Part shown: piece after piece, positions 16,195 through 24,138 of the stretch
Position numbering within the stretch: the first letter of the stretch is position 1
Layout: every line of letters begins with the position of its first letter
Assembly (NCBI RefSeq): GCF_003049665.1
Contig: NZ_PYWM01000016.1
Span: 1-64,000, forward strand
Origin: Lysinibacillus mangiferihumi
GTDB lineage: Bacteria > Bacillota > Bacilli > Bacillales_A > Planococcaceae
Direction: 5' to 3'
DNA length: 64,000 nt
Translations under genes and position numbers: made by a program
Notes under the pieces: generated by a model
The model's input: only the letters and a program-made list of their open reading frames with translations
What the model was told of the DNA's origin: nothing
Database searches by the model: none

Positions 16195-16710
16195 TTAACT
16201 ACTTACAGATTCAATAGTAGCAAAAATTTGCGAGTAAACATCTTGAATATTCTGTTTCTTTTCCAACTTATATCTCCATGTATGTTCTTTAATTTTCTCA
16301 TCAGTTCCTAAATCGAGAAACCCTGTTGCGAAATTAGCAGGCTCAACATCGATAATATCATCATACTGAACACCTTCATTGACAAATGGTACATGTACTT
16401 TAGTCGATTGCATAAAAAATGTAGGAATTTTTAACGACCTATAAGCAGCTACATATTGGTCATCATCTGCTTCATGTAAAAATTCTTTCATAATCATAAT
16501 GGCATCTAACTCTTTAGATAGGGATTCCGTATTATTTTTTAACTTCTCAAAAGTGATATCTTGAAAATCTATATTTTCTTCCCTTACTTCTGGAATCGCC
16601 CCAATTACCCCAATTTTTAAATCCCGCCCTTGATAAATTCCAAATTCTGTATTATTGCACCCGACGAGACAGATTAAAACCCCGATAAGCAAAGATGCAA
16701 TTTTCTTCAA
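16195..16710 (-). CDS. Predicted lipoprotein, unknown function
   Basis: A 171-residue protein with signal peptide MKKIASLLIGVLICLVGC; the lipobox LVGC puts Cys18 as the lipidated residue. The mature part starts NNTEFGIYQGRDLKIGVIGA and looks like a small alpha/beta domain (strand-loop DLKIGVIGAIPEVREE, then DAIMIMKEFLHEA), possibly related to periplasmic-binding folds but much shorter. The start is TTG with GGAGGG upstream. It is the first gene of an accessory stretch. I do not recognise the family. Confidence 0.65.
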   Translation of the reverse strand: MKKIASLLIGVLICLVGCNNTEFGIYQGRDLKIGVIGAIPEVREENIDFQDITFEKLKNNTESLSKELDAIMIMKEFLHEADDDQYVAAYRSLKIPTFFMQSTKVHVPFVNEGVQYDDIIDVEPANFATGFLDLGTDEKIKEHTWRYKLEKKQNIQDVYSQIFATIESVSS

Positions 16711-16756
16711 ACGACATCCCTCCAGTTACGGATAATATCATTTTACTTTATCCTAT

Positions 16757-17424
16757 CTAATAACCTAACACATCCCGTTTTGTCCTTAAGATTGTTAACG
16801 ATGCATAATAATTACTAGTTGAGGCAATTGAATAAGTAGCACTGAAAACCGTAGTGACCCCAACAGTTCCTGTATGAGTTGACATTGTTAAATTGTAAAA
16901 ATCTCCATTTATGATATAGAAAAAATGACCGTTGTATAATTCAACTACTATTGTACCATCGAAAGAAATTGGATTTGCTCGAAACTCTTGAAGAAGTGGC
17001 TTCGTATTTGTATCTATATATTGCGCACCACCACCACGGCACACATTCAGATACACAAGAAGAGTTGGTTTATAGGATCTATTTGGAATTGTTATCGGTG
17101 TACTAGTAGCTAACCAGCTACATGAAGATTTTGGCGCAAGAGACCTTTTTTCTCTAGAATTAGATTGAACTAAATTATCTGACATTGCCTGGTACGCTTC
17201 GTCTAAAGAAACACCTTTTATTTCTGCATAATGTTCAGCGACTTGTTCATCAGTTAGTTCTATCGTAATTTCTTCACCTGAGCTTAAGATTGCATCCAAC
17301 TCTGCCTCACTCATATTTTTCCCATCTAATATTATGTTTGAATTAGTTTCATCATTAGCCTTTACATCTGAATCAATTAATGGAAAAAAATCAAAAGAAA
17401 TAGTGTGAGTTTAAGTATCCTCAT
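16757..17424 (-). pseudogene. Secreted protein gene with frameshift in a T7 run
   Basis: The main frame (16757-17314) encodes MSEAELDAILSSGEEITIEL and onward, with a beta-rich C-terminal half and Cys at the Lys-Ser-Ser-Cys and Val-Cys-Arg sites. It stays open upstream of that ATG, without any start codon, through DSDVKANDETNSNIILDGKN. In the neighbouring frame an ATG at 17424 encodes a good signal-peptide start, MRILKLTLFLLIFF, which ends at a stop. The two join at a run of seven A on the plus strand (17384-17390); one more base there would give a continuous exported protein of about 220 residues. It is either a decayed or phase-variable gene, or a sequencing error. Family unknown. Confidence 0.6.
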
Positions 17425-17540
17425 CTTGCTTTGCACCACTTTTCCCTTTTTCAAATTCAACTTTAATTTATTAAGTCATCTGAAATGGTTGCTATAGCAA
17501 ATTTAAATATACTCGAGTTAATTTAATTTTATCGAAAACA

Positions 17541-17577
17541 GTACCGACATTTCAACCGACATTTTTTCTGTCGGTAC
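17541..17577. repeat. Inverted/direct repeat cluster ACCGACA
   Basis: GTACCGACA at 17541-17549 pairs perfectly with TGTCGGTAC at 17569-17577. A second ACCGACA at 17555-17561 could pair with the same right arm, so two mutually exclusive hairpins are possible. Confidence 0.6.
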
Positions 17578-17626
17578 ACCAGTACTTTATACTTGAAAAA
17601 CCGGAAATTTTTAAACCCCGCACAAA

Positions 17627-17750
17627 AGATGAAATACTACGAATATTTCTGCTATATCTATTTTTCACATTGCTATTTACAAACCTTTATAAATACTGCT
17701 ATGATTTCACTTGCTTTCCGTGGTTCGTAACCATCCCACGAAAAAATTAA
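17627..17750 (+). repeat. Decayed duplicate of the queT promoter and preQ1-I riboswitch
   Basis: This segment matches 19652-19779. It has the same -35 TTTACA (17676-17681), 18-bp spacer and -10 TATGAT (17700-17705), and the same riboswitch stem CGTGG (17719-17723) / CCCACG (17735-17740) with loop TTCGTAACCAT. The 3' segment that pairs in the pseudoknot reads TTAAGT instead of CTAAGG and no ribosome site or gene follows, so it is probably non-functional as a gene switch, although it may still be transcribed. Confidence 0.85.
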
Positions 17751-17879
17751 GTTACACTTACTTGCATTGAGTAATCTTAATAACAAAAAAACTCAGTAAT
17801 ATCAACCGTTTATAACTTTTTTGCTTAAATTAGAGTTTGATTTAGTTCAGATTAGTTTCTTTACCGTTTTACACATTTT

Positions 17880-18218
17880 TTACACATACAAAATTTCAAT
17901 ATCATTTGTATATTCGGCTGTGTGACTTATACCACCATTTGCTACAGCTACTTTTAAATCCGACTTCTTTGTCTCAATATACTTAGTTCTTATTTATCAA
18001 CTTTCTCTAGACATTATGTTTTTAAAACATGTAGCTATACTCTGTGCCGAGGACGCACTTGCAAGGTTTATCGCTTTAAAATCATATTCTTCTTCGTTTA
18101 GAACTCTCCTCGTAAGCCAAGTTTTTCCTGTACCACTTTGACCATGAACTAAAATATATAAATCATTCCTAAGCGCATTTTTGAATTGGCGTTCATGGTC
18201 AGGACGAGATACATACAT
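17880..18218 (-). pseudogene. AAA-type ATPase remnant with in-frame stops
   Basis: The first 73 codons (start at 18218) encode a P-loop ATPase N-terminus: MYVSRPDHERQFKNALRNDL, then Walker A GQSGTGKTW. Two adjacent stops (TGA TAA at 17999-17994) interrupt the frame, yet the same frame continues with coherent protein sequence (KYIETKKSDLKVAVANGG, HTAEYTNDIEI) up to a third stop at 17880. No Walker B or sensor region follows. It is best read as a truncated, decayed STAND/AAA-like ATPase gene. No strong ribosome site is seen before the ATG. Confidence 0.65.
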
Positions 18219-18397
18219 CTTAGCATCATATTAGAATTTCATTTATGTACACGTAAAAAGAAAAAGATAGCGATATAGAAAACTGGACATTTTAGGGAAG
18301 AGTTTAGATGTCTATAAAATGATGGTTTAACAAAAAATATAGTTTACATGTGAACGATGGAATAAATAGGTTATATATAGATAGTAGTGTATATAAA

Positions 18398-18427
18398 AAA
18401 ATCTCCACTAAATTGCGTAGAGATTTT
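18398..18427. terminator. Terminator after the 74-aa membrane protein gene
   Basis: Arms AAAATCTC and GAGATTTT around a 14-nt loop, with A and T runs on both sides. It is 18 bp beyond the stop of the minus-strand gene. Confidence 0.7.
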
Positions 18428-18444
18428 AATTTTACATAAAAATA

Positions 18445-18669
18445 CTATTTTTTAAAAGCAAACTTATATCTGTTAAATATCATTAATAGTAAGAAAACTA
18501 TAACCTCACCTATTAATAATTGCCAAAATACAGGATTTATCTGCTCCGTTATTGTTCCACCAACCCCCCCATTAACGAATTTATATAGCCATACATGTTC
18601 TGCCCAAAAGAATATAAACATTGTTTGAGTGACCAAGACAATTAGGAAAATAAACCAATATTTAAACAT
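18445..18669 (-). CDS. Small membrane protein with two helices (74 aa)
   Basis: This protein has an N-terminal helix (MFKYWFIFLIVLVTQTMFIF), a loop with WAEHVWLYKFVNGGVGG, a second helix (FWQLLIGEVIVFLLLMIF) and a basic tail NRYKFAFKK. A strong AAGGAGG ribosome site precedes the ATG. It is transcribed divergently from the exported protein at 18750 with only about 80 bp between the starts, so they may share control. Size and layout would suit an immunity or accessory membrane protein, but that is speculation; the family is unknown to me. Confidence 0.65.
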   Translation of the reverse strand: MFKYWFIFLIVLVTQTMFIFFWAEHVWLYKFVNGGVGGTITEQINPVFWQLLIGEVIVFLLLMIFNRYKFAFKK

Positions 18670-18749
18670 TTATACCAATTTCCTCCTTTATTTACACATA
18701 TTTTTATATTATAATTTATTTGTACTTCAAAAAAAAGGGAGATGATTTC

Positions 18750-19523
18750 ATGAGTATTATGAAAGAGAAAACTTTAAAGTTTGGGGTAATGGCAGTTTTA
18801 ATGTTAGGGGTATTCTTTATTGCTTTTTCACAATTTACGAAAAAAGCCGAAGCTAGTGAAAGTGTTGGATTAGCAAATATGCTTCCGACAGTGAACGAAA
18901 ACATTTTATACGATAAGAATGAAGAAAAATATTTTGATTTAAGAGAAAATGGTTATATTGATGAAATTTATGAAGTACGAGGCGGAGAAGTAGTAAGATC
19001 AATACCTATTCAAGAGTATATAAATCATCCAGAAGCAGAAGTACAAAGTTTAGAAGAGCCACATTTAGATTTGGAAGTACCGCTATTCACACCATATGCA
19101 GAATTAGTTTATAAATATACAGAAACTAGTAACGATGCAGTAAGAATTTTTGGCGAAAGAGCTAGTATTATTCAAGATAATCCAGGTCCTGGTGCAGATA
19201 CTTTTTCACTTGCCTATTCATCTTCATACTCACATCAATTCTCAATTTCTGTGAATGCTGACATGCTTAAAGCAATTAAAGTAGGGGTAGGATATTCTTA
19301 TACTGAAACTTCCTCTATAACTAGTACACATTCTATGACTATTAATGCTGGTTATTCGGGTTATTGGCGATTTGACCCTAATGTTAGAAGAACGATGGGT
19401 TCGGTAAAAAATAATAAAACGGGTGATACACAAACGTTGAGAGCTTATTATCCTATGCAGGTAGCTGGTAAACTAGACGGGACACTTGTAGCTGTAAAAA
19501 CTCCTTTAAAACAAGGTAACTAA
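18750..19523 (+). CDS. Exported beta-rich protein, unknown
   Basis: A 257-residue protein with a clear signal peptide (MSIMKEKTLKFGVMAVLML, cleavage near KKAEAS at about 37). The mature part has an acidic domain (residues 40-115), then a Ser/Thr-rich region with alternating hydrophobic residues (SYSHQFSISVNADMLKAIKV, GVGYSYTETSSITSTHSMTI, NAGYSGYWRF) that resembles amphipathic beta-hairpins of pore-forming toxins. I cannot assign it to a named toxin family. The start is ATG 18750, chosen for GGGAG 8 nt upstream. It ends at a terminator and lies inside the island before queT. Confidence 0.65.
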   Translation: MSIMKEKTLKFGVMAVLMLGVFFIAFSQFTKKAEASESVGLANMLPTVNENILYDKNEEKYFDLRENGYIDEIYEVRGGEVVRSIPIQEYINHPEAEVQSLEEPHLDLEVPLFTPYAELVYKYTETSNDAVRIFGERASIIQDNPGPGADTFSLAYSSSYSHQFSISVNADMLKAIKVGVGYSYTETSSITSTHSMTINAGYSGYWRFDPNVRRTMGSVKNNKTGDTQTLRAYYPMQVAGKLDGTLVAVKTPLKQGN

Positions 19524-19528
19524 TATTT

Positions 19529-19571
19529 AAAAAAGGACGAAATGGCTTTTTAGCTATTTTAGTCCTTTTTT
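19529..19571 (+). terminator. Terminator after the exported beta-rich protein gene
   Basis: Arms AAAAAAGGAC and GTCCTTTTTT, perfect 10 bp. Confidence 0.8.
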
Positions 19572-19700
19572 CATTGCTTGTTTATCCTCAAATGCTCTAT
19601 AAGTGAAATAAAGCACAAAGACATTGTCCTTATTAAAGAGCTTCGCGTAGAAGATGCAATACTACGAATATTCGGGCTACACAAATTTTATACATTGCTA

Positions 19701-19730
19701 TTTACAAACCTTTATAAATACTGCTATGAT
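19701..19730 (+). promoter_or_regulatory. queT promoter
   Basis: -35 TTTACA (19701-19706) and -10 TATGAT (19725-19730) with an 18-bp spacer, 14 bp before the riboswitch. The same promoter is found in the decayed copy at 17676-17705. Confidence 0.7.
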
Positions 19731-19743
19731 TGCACTTGCTTTA

Positions 19744-19779
19744 CGTGGTTCGTAACCATCCCACGAAAAAAAACTAAGG
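19744..19779 (+). promoter_or_regulatory. preQ1-I riboswitch controlling queT
   Basis: Stem P1 CGTGG / CCCACG encloses TTCGTAACCAT and is followed by an A-rich tail and CTAAGG, the hallmark pseudoknot strand of class I preQ1 riboswitches. CTAAGG overlaps the ribosome site (AGGAG at 19777-19781) of queT, so ligand binding should block translation. This fits the downstream gene, a transporter for queuosine precursors. Confidence 0.92.
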
Positions 19780-19789
19780 AGAAATGAAT

Positions 19790-20272
19790 ATGAAAGTGAA
19801 ATTTTTAGCAGCCAGTGGCATTATTGCCGCGCTCTATATTGCTGTTACCATGCTCGTCGCACCATTTGGTTTTACAGAGGTGCAATTCCGCGTATCGGAA
19901 ATTTTTAATCATTTAGTTGCCTTTAACCCTCGCTTTGCCGTTGGGATTATTATGGGTGTGTTTATTTCAAATCTATTTTCACCACTCGGTCCCTATGATT
20001 TAGTGTTTGGCGTTGGGCAGACAATGATTACGCTTGGCCTTTTAATTGTGATTTGTAAATTTGTCCAAAATATATGGGCGCGTTTAATCATAAACACATT
20101 TTTATTTACATGCACAATGTTTATCATCGCCTTCGAACTGAACTTAGCATTAGAATTACCATTCCTGTGGACATGGTTAACTGTCGCAGCCGGTGAATTT
20201 GTTGTATTAGCAGTCGGTGCACCGATTATGTATATGCTCAACAAGCGCCTAAATTTTAAAAATATGATTTAA
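19790..20272 (+). CDS. queT: QueT family queuosine-precursor transporter
   Basis: A 160-residue membrane protein with five to six helices, of the QueT/ECF S-component type that imports preQ0/preQ1-like precursors for queuosine tRNA modification. It starts MKVKFLAASGIIAALYIAVT, with the conserved FTEVQFRVSEIFNHLVAFNP loop and LGPYDLVFG. The start is ATG 19790, 8 nt after AGGAG; the in-frame ATG at 19784 is only 2 nt from it. Translation is controlled by the preQ1-I riboswitch immediately upstream. A terminator follows. Confidence 0.92.
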   Translation: MKVKFLAASGIIAALYIAVTMLVAPFGFTEVQFRVSEIFNHLVAFNPRFAVGIIMGVFISNLFSPLGPYDLVFGVGQTMITLGLLIVICKFVQNIWARLIINTFLFTCTMFIIAFELNLALELPFLWTWLTVAAGEFVVLAVGAPIMYMLNKRLNFKNMI

Positions 20273-20273
20273 C

Positions 20274-20306
20274 AGACGAGTCTTTTCGATTCGTCTTTTT
20301 TTTTTA
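20274..20306 (+). terminator. Terminator after queT
   Basis: Arms AGACGA and TCGTCT followed by a long T run. Confidence 0.75.
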
Positions 20307-20420
20307 CTTTCGGGCTCCTCCCCACTGCTTCTTCTCTTACAAATAAGGCTACAAAAGTATTTTTTCTTTTTCTTGACACTATTCTGAAAATATATTAAAA
20401 TTTTTCAATAATAAATGTGT

Positions 20421-20630
20421 AGAAGAAGAGGAGTAGCAAGCAATCGTACTTTTAGAGAGCTGATGGTTGGTGCAAATCAGCAGTATGGACTTGTGAATGG
20501 ACTTCGGAGCAGCCTTCCTAAAAGGTCGAACTAACTCCCCGTTACAGGAGTACAAGCGCGCATTTTTGCGAATAAAGGTGGCACCACGGTTACTCGTCCT
20601 TTTTATAGAGGAGTGGAGTGACCTTTTTTT
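20421..20630 (+). promoter_or_regulatory. Trp T-box leader of trpB
   Basis: A T-box riboswitch. It has a stem I region from about 20431, specifier loop GTGAATGGACTTCGGAGC with codon TGG (Trp) at 20498-20500, and the conserved T-box AGGTGGCACCACG at 20576-20588. The TGGC bulge (20579-20582) matches the G discriminator expected of tRNA-Trp. A terminator hairpin GGTTACTC (20588-20595) / GAGTGACC (20616-20623) with seven T competes with the antiterminator. Uncharged tRNA-Trp should allow read-through into trpB. Confidence 0.93.
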
Positions 20631-20663
20631 ATGGAAAATTTAGAATAGAGGAGTCGAGTGAAG

Positions 20664-21839
20664 ATGGGTACAGCAGTAGAGCAAAAGGGATATTTCGGTG
20701 AATTTGGAGGTAGCTTCGTTCCTGAAGAGCTTCAAAATGTATTAAATATTTTAGATGAGAACTTCCAAAAATATAAAGATGATGAAGAGTTTAAAAATGA
20801 ACTAGACTATTATTTCCGTGAATATATCGGTCGAAAATCGCCACTGTATTTTGCAGAAAATTTAACGAAGCAACTTGGTGGCGCTAAAATTTACTTAAAG
20901 CGTGAAGATTTAAATCATACTGGTTCACATAAAATCAATAATGTACTAGGTCAAATTTTACTTGCAAAACGTATGGGCGCAAATCGTGTTATCGCCGAGA
21001 CAGGCGCAGGTCAACACGGCGTTGCAACAGCTACTGCTTGCGCAATGTTTGGCATGGATTGCACAGTTTACATGGGACTAGAAGATACAAAGCGACAAGC
21101 ATTAAATGTCTTCCGTATGGAGTTATTAGGTGCTAAAGTTGTTGCGGTTGATAAAGGCCAAGGTCGTCTGAAAGATGCGGTAGACGAGGCATTTGCTGAT
21201 TTAGTAGAAAACTATGAAACAACTTTCTATTTATTAGGCTCTGCGGTAGGGCCACATCCATTCCCTTCAATGGTGAAACATTTCCAATCAGTGATTAGCC
21301 GTGAAAGTCGTGAGCAAATTTTAGAAAAAGAAGGCAAACTCCCTGCTGCAGTTCTTGCATGTGTCGGTGGTGGTAGTAATGCAATCGGTGCATTTGCAGA
21401 ATATATCGCCGATGAAGGCGTTCGTTTAATCGGTATCGAACCAGAAAAAGCAGCAACATTAAATGAAGGTACTCCAGGTGAATTACATGGTTTTAAATGC
21501 TTAGTATTGCAAGATGCACAAGGTAATCCCTTACCAACATATTCAATTGCTGCTGGTCTTGACTACCCTGGCGCAGGTCCGGAACATAGTTATTTAAAAA
21601 CAATTGGCCGCGGAGAATATGTAACCGTATCAAATGACGAAGTGCTAGAAGCATTCCAAGTACTTTCAAAAGTGGAGGGAATTATCCCCGCACTAGAGAG
21701 CTCGCATGCTGTAGCACATGCTATAAAATTAGCACCATCGCTATCGCCTGACGAAAGTATTATTATTAATATCTCAGGTCGTGGAGATAAAGACGTTGAA
21801 CAAGTATTCAATATGTTAAAAAATAAAGCTACACTATAG
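20664..21839 (+). CDS. trpB: Tryptophan synthase beta chain TrpB
   Basis: PLP enzyme of 391 residues that joins indole and serine to form tryptophan. It has [11 protein letters not shown] near the start, the PLP lysine in [19 protein letters not shown], the phosphate loop GGGSNAIG and GPEHSYL. It is the classical TrpB1 type. There is no trpA or other trp gene beside it. Control by the Trp T-box just upstream implies induction under Trp shortage. A GTG at 20658 in the same frame is also possible; ATG 20664 has the better spacing from GGAG. A dispersed element follows. Confidence 0.94.
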   Translation: MGTAVEQKGYFGEFGGSFVPEELQNVLNILDENFQKYKDDEEFKNELDYYFREYIGRKSPLYFAENLTKQLGGAKIYLKREDLNHTGSHKINNVLGQILLAKRMGANRVIAETGAGQHGVATATACAMFGMDCTVYMGLEDTKRQALNVFRMELLGAKVVAVDKGQGRLKDAVDEAFADLVENYETTFYLLGSAVGPHPFPSMVKHFQSVISRESREQILEKEGKLPAAVLACVGGGSNAIGAFAEYIADEGVRLIGIEPEKAATLNEGTPGELHGFKCLVLQDAQGNPLPTYSIAAGLDYPGAGPEHSYLKTIGRGEYVTVSNDEVLEAFQVLSKVEGIIPALESSHAVAHAIKLAPSLSPDESIIINISGRGDKDVEQVFNMLKNKATL

Positions 21840-21843
21840 ATTA

Positions 21844-21895
21844 CTGTTTGCGTTCGGGAGCGTTCCGCGGGCACATCGTAAGCCGCAACCATCGT
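21844..21895 (+). repeat. Fragment of dispersed-element body
   Basis: GCGTTCCGCGGGCACATCGT and AAGCCGCAACCATCG resemble the interior of the ~305-bp element and the fragment at 16090. It lies just upstream of full copy 2. Confidence 0.6.
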
Positions 21896-21921
21896 ATCAT
21901 ATCGATAAAAAAGACAAAGCA

Positions 21922-22232
21922 GGCTGGGACAAAAGAGAAAAAGTGTTAGATTGACTGCCATCAATCTAACACTTTTTTTCTATGCCGTTGTTGTCCGCTA
22001 CGGCGGTGCTTTCCGCTCAGCACAGTAAGCCGCAACCCTCGCTAACGCGCGGTCTGTTGCGTCTAACATTATGTGCTGTTCTGAGCTGGAGTCACCGCCT
22101 TCGCTACCAACAACTAGTGAACACTTCTAATTTTTTTAATTGCAAAAGCAAGAATGGCTAAGGTCTCCATATAGCAAAAAATTATGAACACCTTTCGTCT
22201 GTTTCTTAAATTTTTTTAGTTATATCCCAGCC
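21922..22232 (+). repeat. Full-length dispersed element, copy 2
   Basis: Begins GGCTGGGACAAAAGAG and ends ATATCCCAGCC. It contains the AAAAAGTGTTAGATTG / CAATCTAACACTTTTT hairpin and the same body as copies 1 and 3. It separates converging trpB and the acyl-CoA ligase gene and probably terminates both. Confidence 0.92.
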
Positions 22233-22242
22233 TCTTTCCCTA

Positions 22243-23868
22243 TTACACAAGCGTATTTAGCTTCGGATAAATTTCCGCTACATTGTCACGTAACTTAGCC
22301 TTCAAAAACTTTCCTACAGATGTTTTTGGGATTTCATCTAAAAAGACAATATCGTCTGGCACCCACCATTTCGCAAATTGGCTTTCTAAAAATGCTAGTA
22401 ATTCTTCTTCCGTTGCTGACATCCCTTCCTTTAAAACGACACAGGCTAGTGGACGCTCTTGCCATTTGGCATGTGGAATTGCAATAACTGCTGCTTCAAA
22501 TATAGCATCATGCGTCATTAGTGCATTTTCCAAATCTACAGAAGAAATCCACTCACCACCAGATTTAATTAAGTCTTTTGTTCGGTCGGTAATTTTAATA
22601 AAGCCGTCAGCCGTACGAACTGCAATATCTCCTGTAAATAACCAGCCATCTCGATAGGCATCTTTTGTACGCTCATCTCGATAATATTCATGTGAAATCC
22701 ACGGACCACGTAAACGTAATTCACCCATGGTCTCACCATCCCACGGCACTTCTCCATGATCGTTGATAATACTTGACTCAATCCCAGCCATTGTCATTCC
22801 TTGCGTAGCACGAGCTTCAATACGTTTTTCAATCGGCCATTCTTCCATCCATGACATATAATTTGATAACGCAACAATTGGCGTTGTCTCCGTCATACCA
22901 TAGACAACGATGTATGGGATACCGTATTTTTCTTCAAAAATACGGATTAAACGTGTTGGTGAAGCTGAGCCACCACAACAAATCGCGCGAAGCGAACTGA
23001 TATCTCGCTCACGCTTCTCCTGCTCTTGTAGTGCTCCAATCCAAATGGTCGGCACACCCGCAGTCAATGTCACCTTTTCTTGCTCCACTAAATCTAAAAT
23101 CAAATCAGAAGTAAATTGAGGCCCTGGCAGTACTTGTGTTGCACCGACATTGACACTTGCAAATGGCAACCCCCAAGCATTTGCATGAAACATCGGCACA
23201 ATTGGCATCACAACATCGCGCTCTGATATACCCATGGAGTCGGACATACTTAGAATCATACTGTGTAACACTAAGCCACGATGTGAATAAACCACCCCTT
23301 TTGGATTTCCTGTTGTGGCACTTGTATAACACATACCAGCAGGTGCTTCTTCCTCTAAATCATCTGGAAATTCGAAGTTTTCATCTGCAGCAGCTAATAA
23401 TTCTTCATAGGATAAAGCATTCGGTAACGTTGTCTCTGGTAACGTCTCTTCATCAGTCATAATAATATAGTGTTTTACTGTTTTTAACTCACTTGCAATA
23501 TTTTCTATGATAGGGAGCAAATCAACATCAATCATTAAAATCTCATCCTCGGCATGGTTAATGATATAAATTAAATGCTCTTCGGATAAGCGAATATTAA
23601 CCATATGCAAAATGGCACCAGAACATGGCACTGCAAAATACGCCTCTAAGTGGCGATGCTGATTCCACGCGAAGGAACCAATCTTCTTCCCCTTTTCCAT
23701 CCCCAGCTTTGTCAGCGCATCTGCTAAACGACGCGTCCTTTTCGCCCATTCTCCATATGTTAAACGGTGAATTTTATGTGCACTTGTACGCGACACGATT
23801 GTCTTTCTAGCGAAGTAACTCTCAGCTCGCTTAAAAAAGTTTGTTAATACTAATGGTGTTTGCATCAT
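22243..23868 (-). CDS. Medium/long-chain acyl-CoA synthetase
   Basis: ANL-superfamily ligase of 541 residues that activates fatty acids to acyl-CoA with ATP. Motifs: A3 YTSATTGNPKG (about 181-191), A5 YGMTETTPI, A7 GWLFTGD, A8 RTKDLIKSGGEW, A10 PKTSVGKFLK. In P-loop A3 the usual Ser-Gly is Ala-Thr, seen in the FadD3/AlkK-like group. The start is ATG-ATG with AAGGGATGG upstream. It is monocistronic. Substrate chain length cannot be read from the sequence. Confidence 0.88.
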   Translation of the reverse strand: MMQTPLVLTNFFKRAESYFARKTIVSRTSAHKIHRLTYGEWAKRTRRLADALTKLGMEKGKKIGSFAWNQHRHLEAYFAVPCSGAILHMVNIRLSEEHLIYIINHAEDEILMIDVDLLPIIENIASELKTVKHYIIMTDEETLPETTLPNALSYEELLAAADENFEFPDDLEEEAPAGMCYTSATTGNPKGVVYSHRGLVLHSMILSMSDSMGISERDVVMPIVPMFHANAWGLPFASVNVGATQVLPGPQFTSDLILDLVEQEKVTLTAGVPTIWIGALQEQEKRERDISSLRAICCGGSASPTRLIRIFEEKYGIPYIVVYGMTETTPIVALSNYMSWMEEWPIEKRIEARATQGMTMAGIESSIINDHGEVPWDGETMGELRLRGPWISHEYYRDERTKDAYRDGWLFTGDIAVRTADGFIKITDRTKDLIKSGGEWISSVDLENALMTHDAIFEAAVIAIPHAKWQERPLACVVLKEGMSATEEELLAFLESQFAKWWVPDDIVFLDEIPKTSVGKFLKAKLRDNVAEIYPKLNTLV

Positions 23869-24070
23869 ATAATATCCATCCCTTCTTCTAAGTGAATTCC
23901 CCCAAACACTTGTAGAACATCTATGTATTCTTTAACGGAATACTATTAATATTCTGAATATGATTATATTAGAAAATTAATCATTATGCTATATATTCCA
24001 AAAATTTTCTTTTTTATACTCTGTTTTTCTATCCCGTTTTTTATTGAATAGTGTAATGTCAACAAAAAAA

Positions 24071-24106
24071 CAGGTAAAGAAAAACAATGTCGTTTTTCTT
24101 TACCTG
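24071..24106. terminator. Terminator beyond the threonine dehydrogenase gene
   Basis: Perfect 15-bp arms CAGGTAAAGAAAAAC and GTTTTTCTTTACCTG with a 6-nt loop, between the acyl-CoA ligase promoter region and the 3' end of the dehydrogenase gene. Confidence 0.8.
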
Positions 24107-24138
24107 CGTTAATTTTCATTTGAAAAAGCTTTTATTTT

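Larger units (their letters stand above)
17425..17879. other. Gene-free AT-rich region of the accessory island
   Basis: No gene seen. It holds the GTACCGACA inverted repeat (17541-17577) and the decayed copy of the queT promoter and preQ1 riboswitch (17627-17750). Confidence 0.6.
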
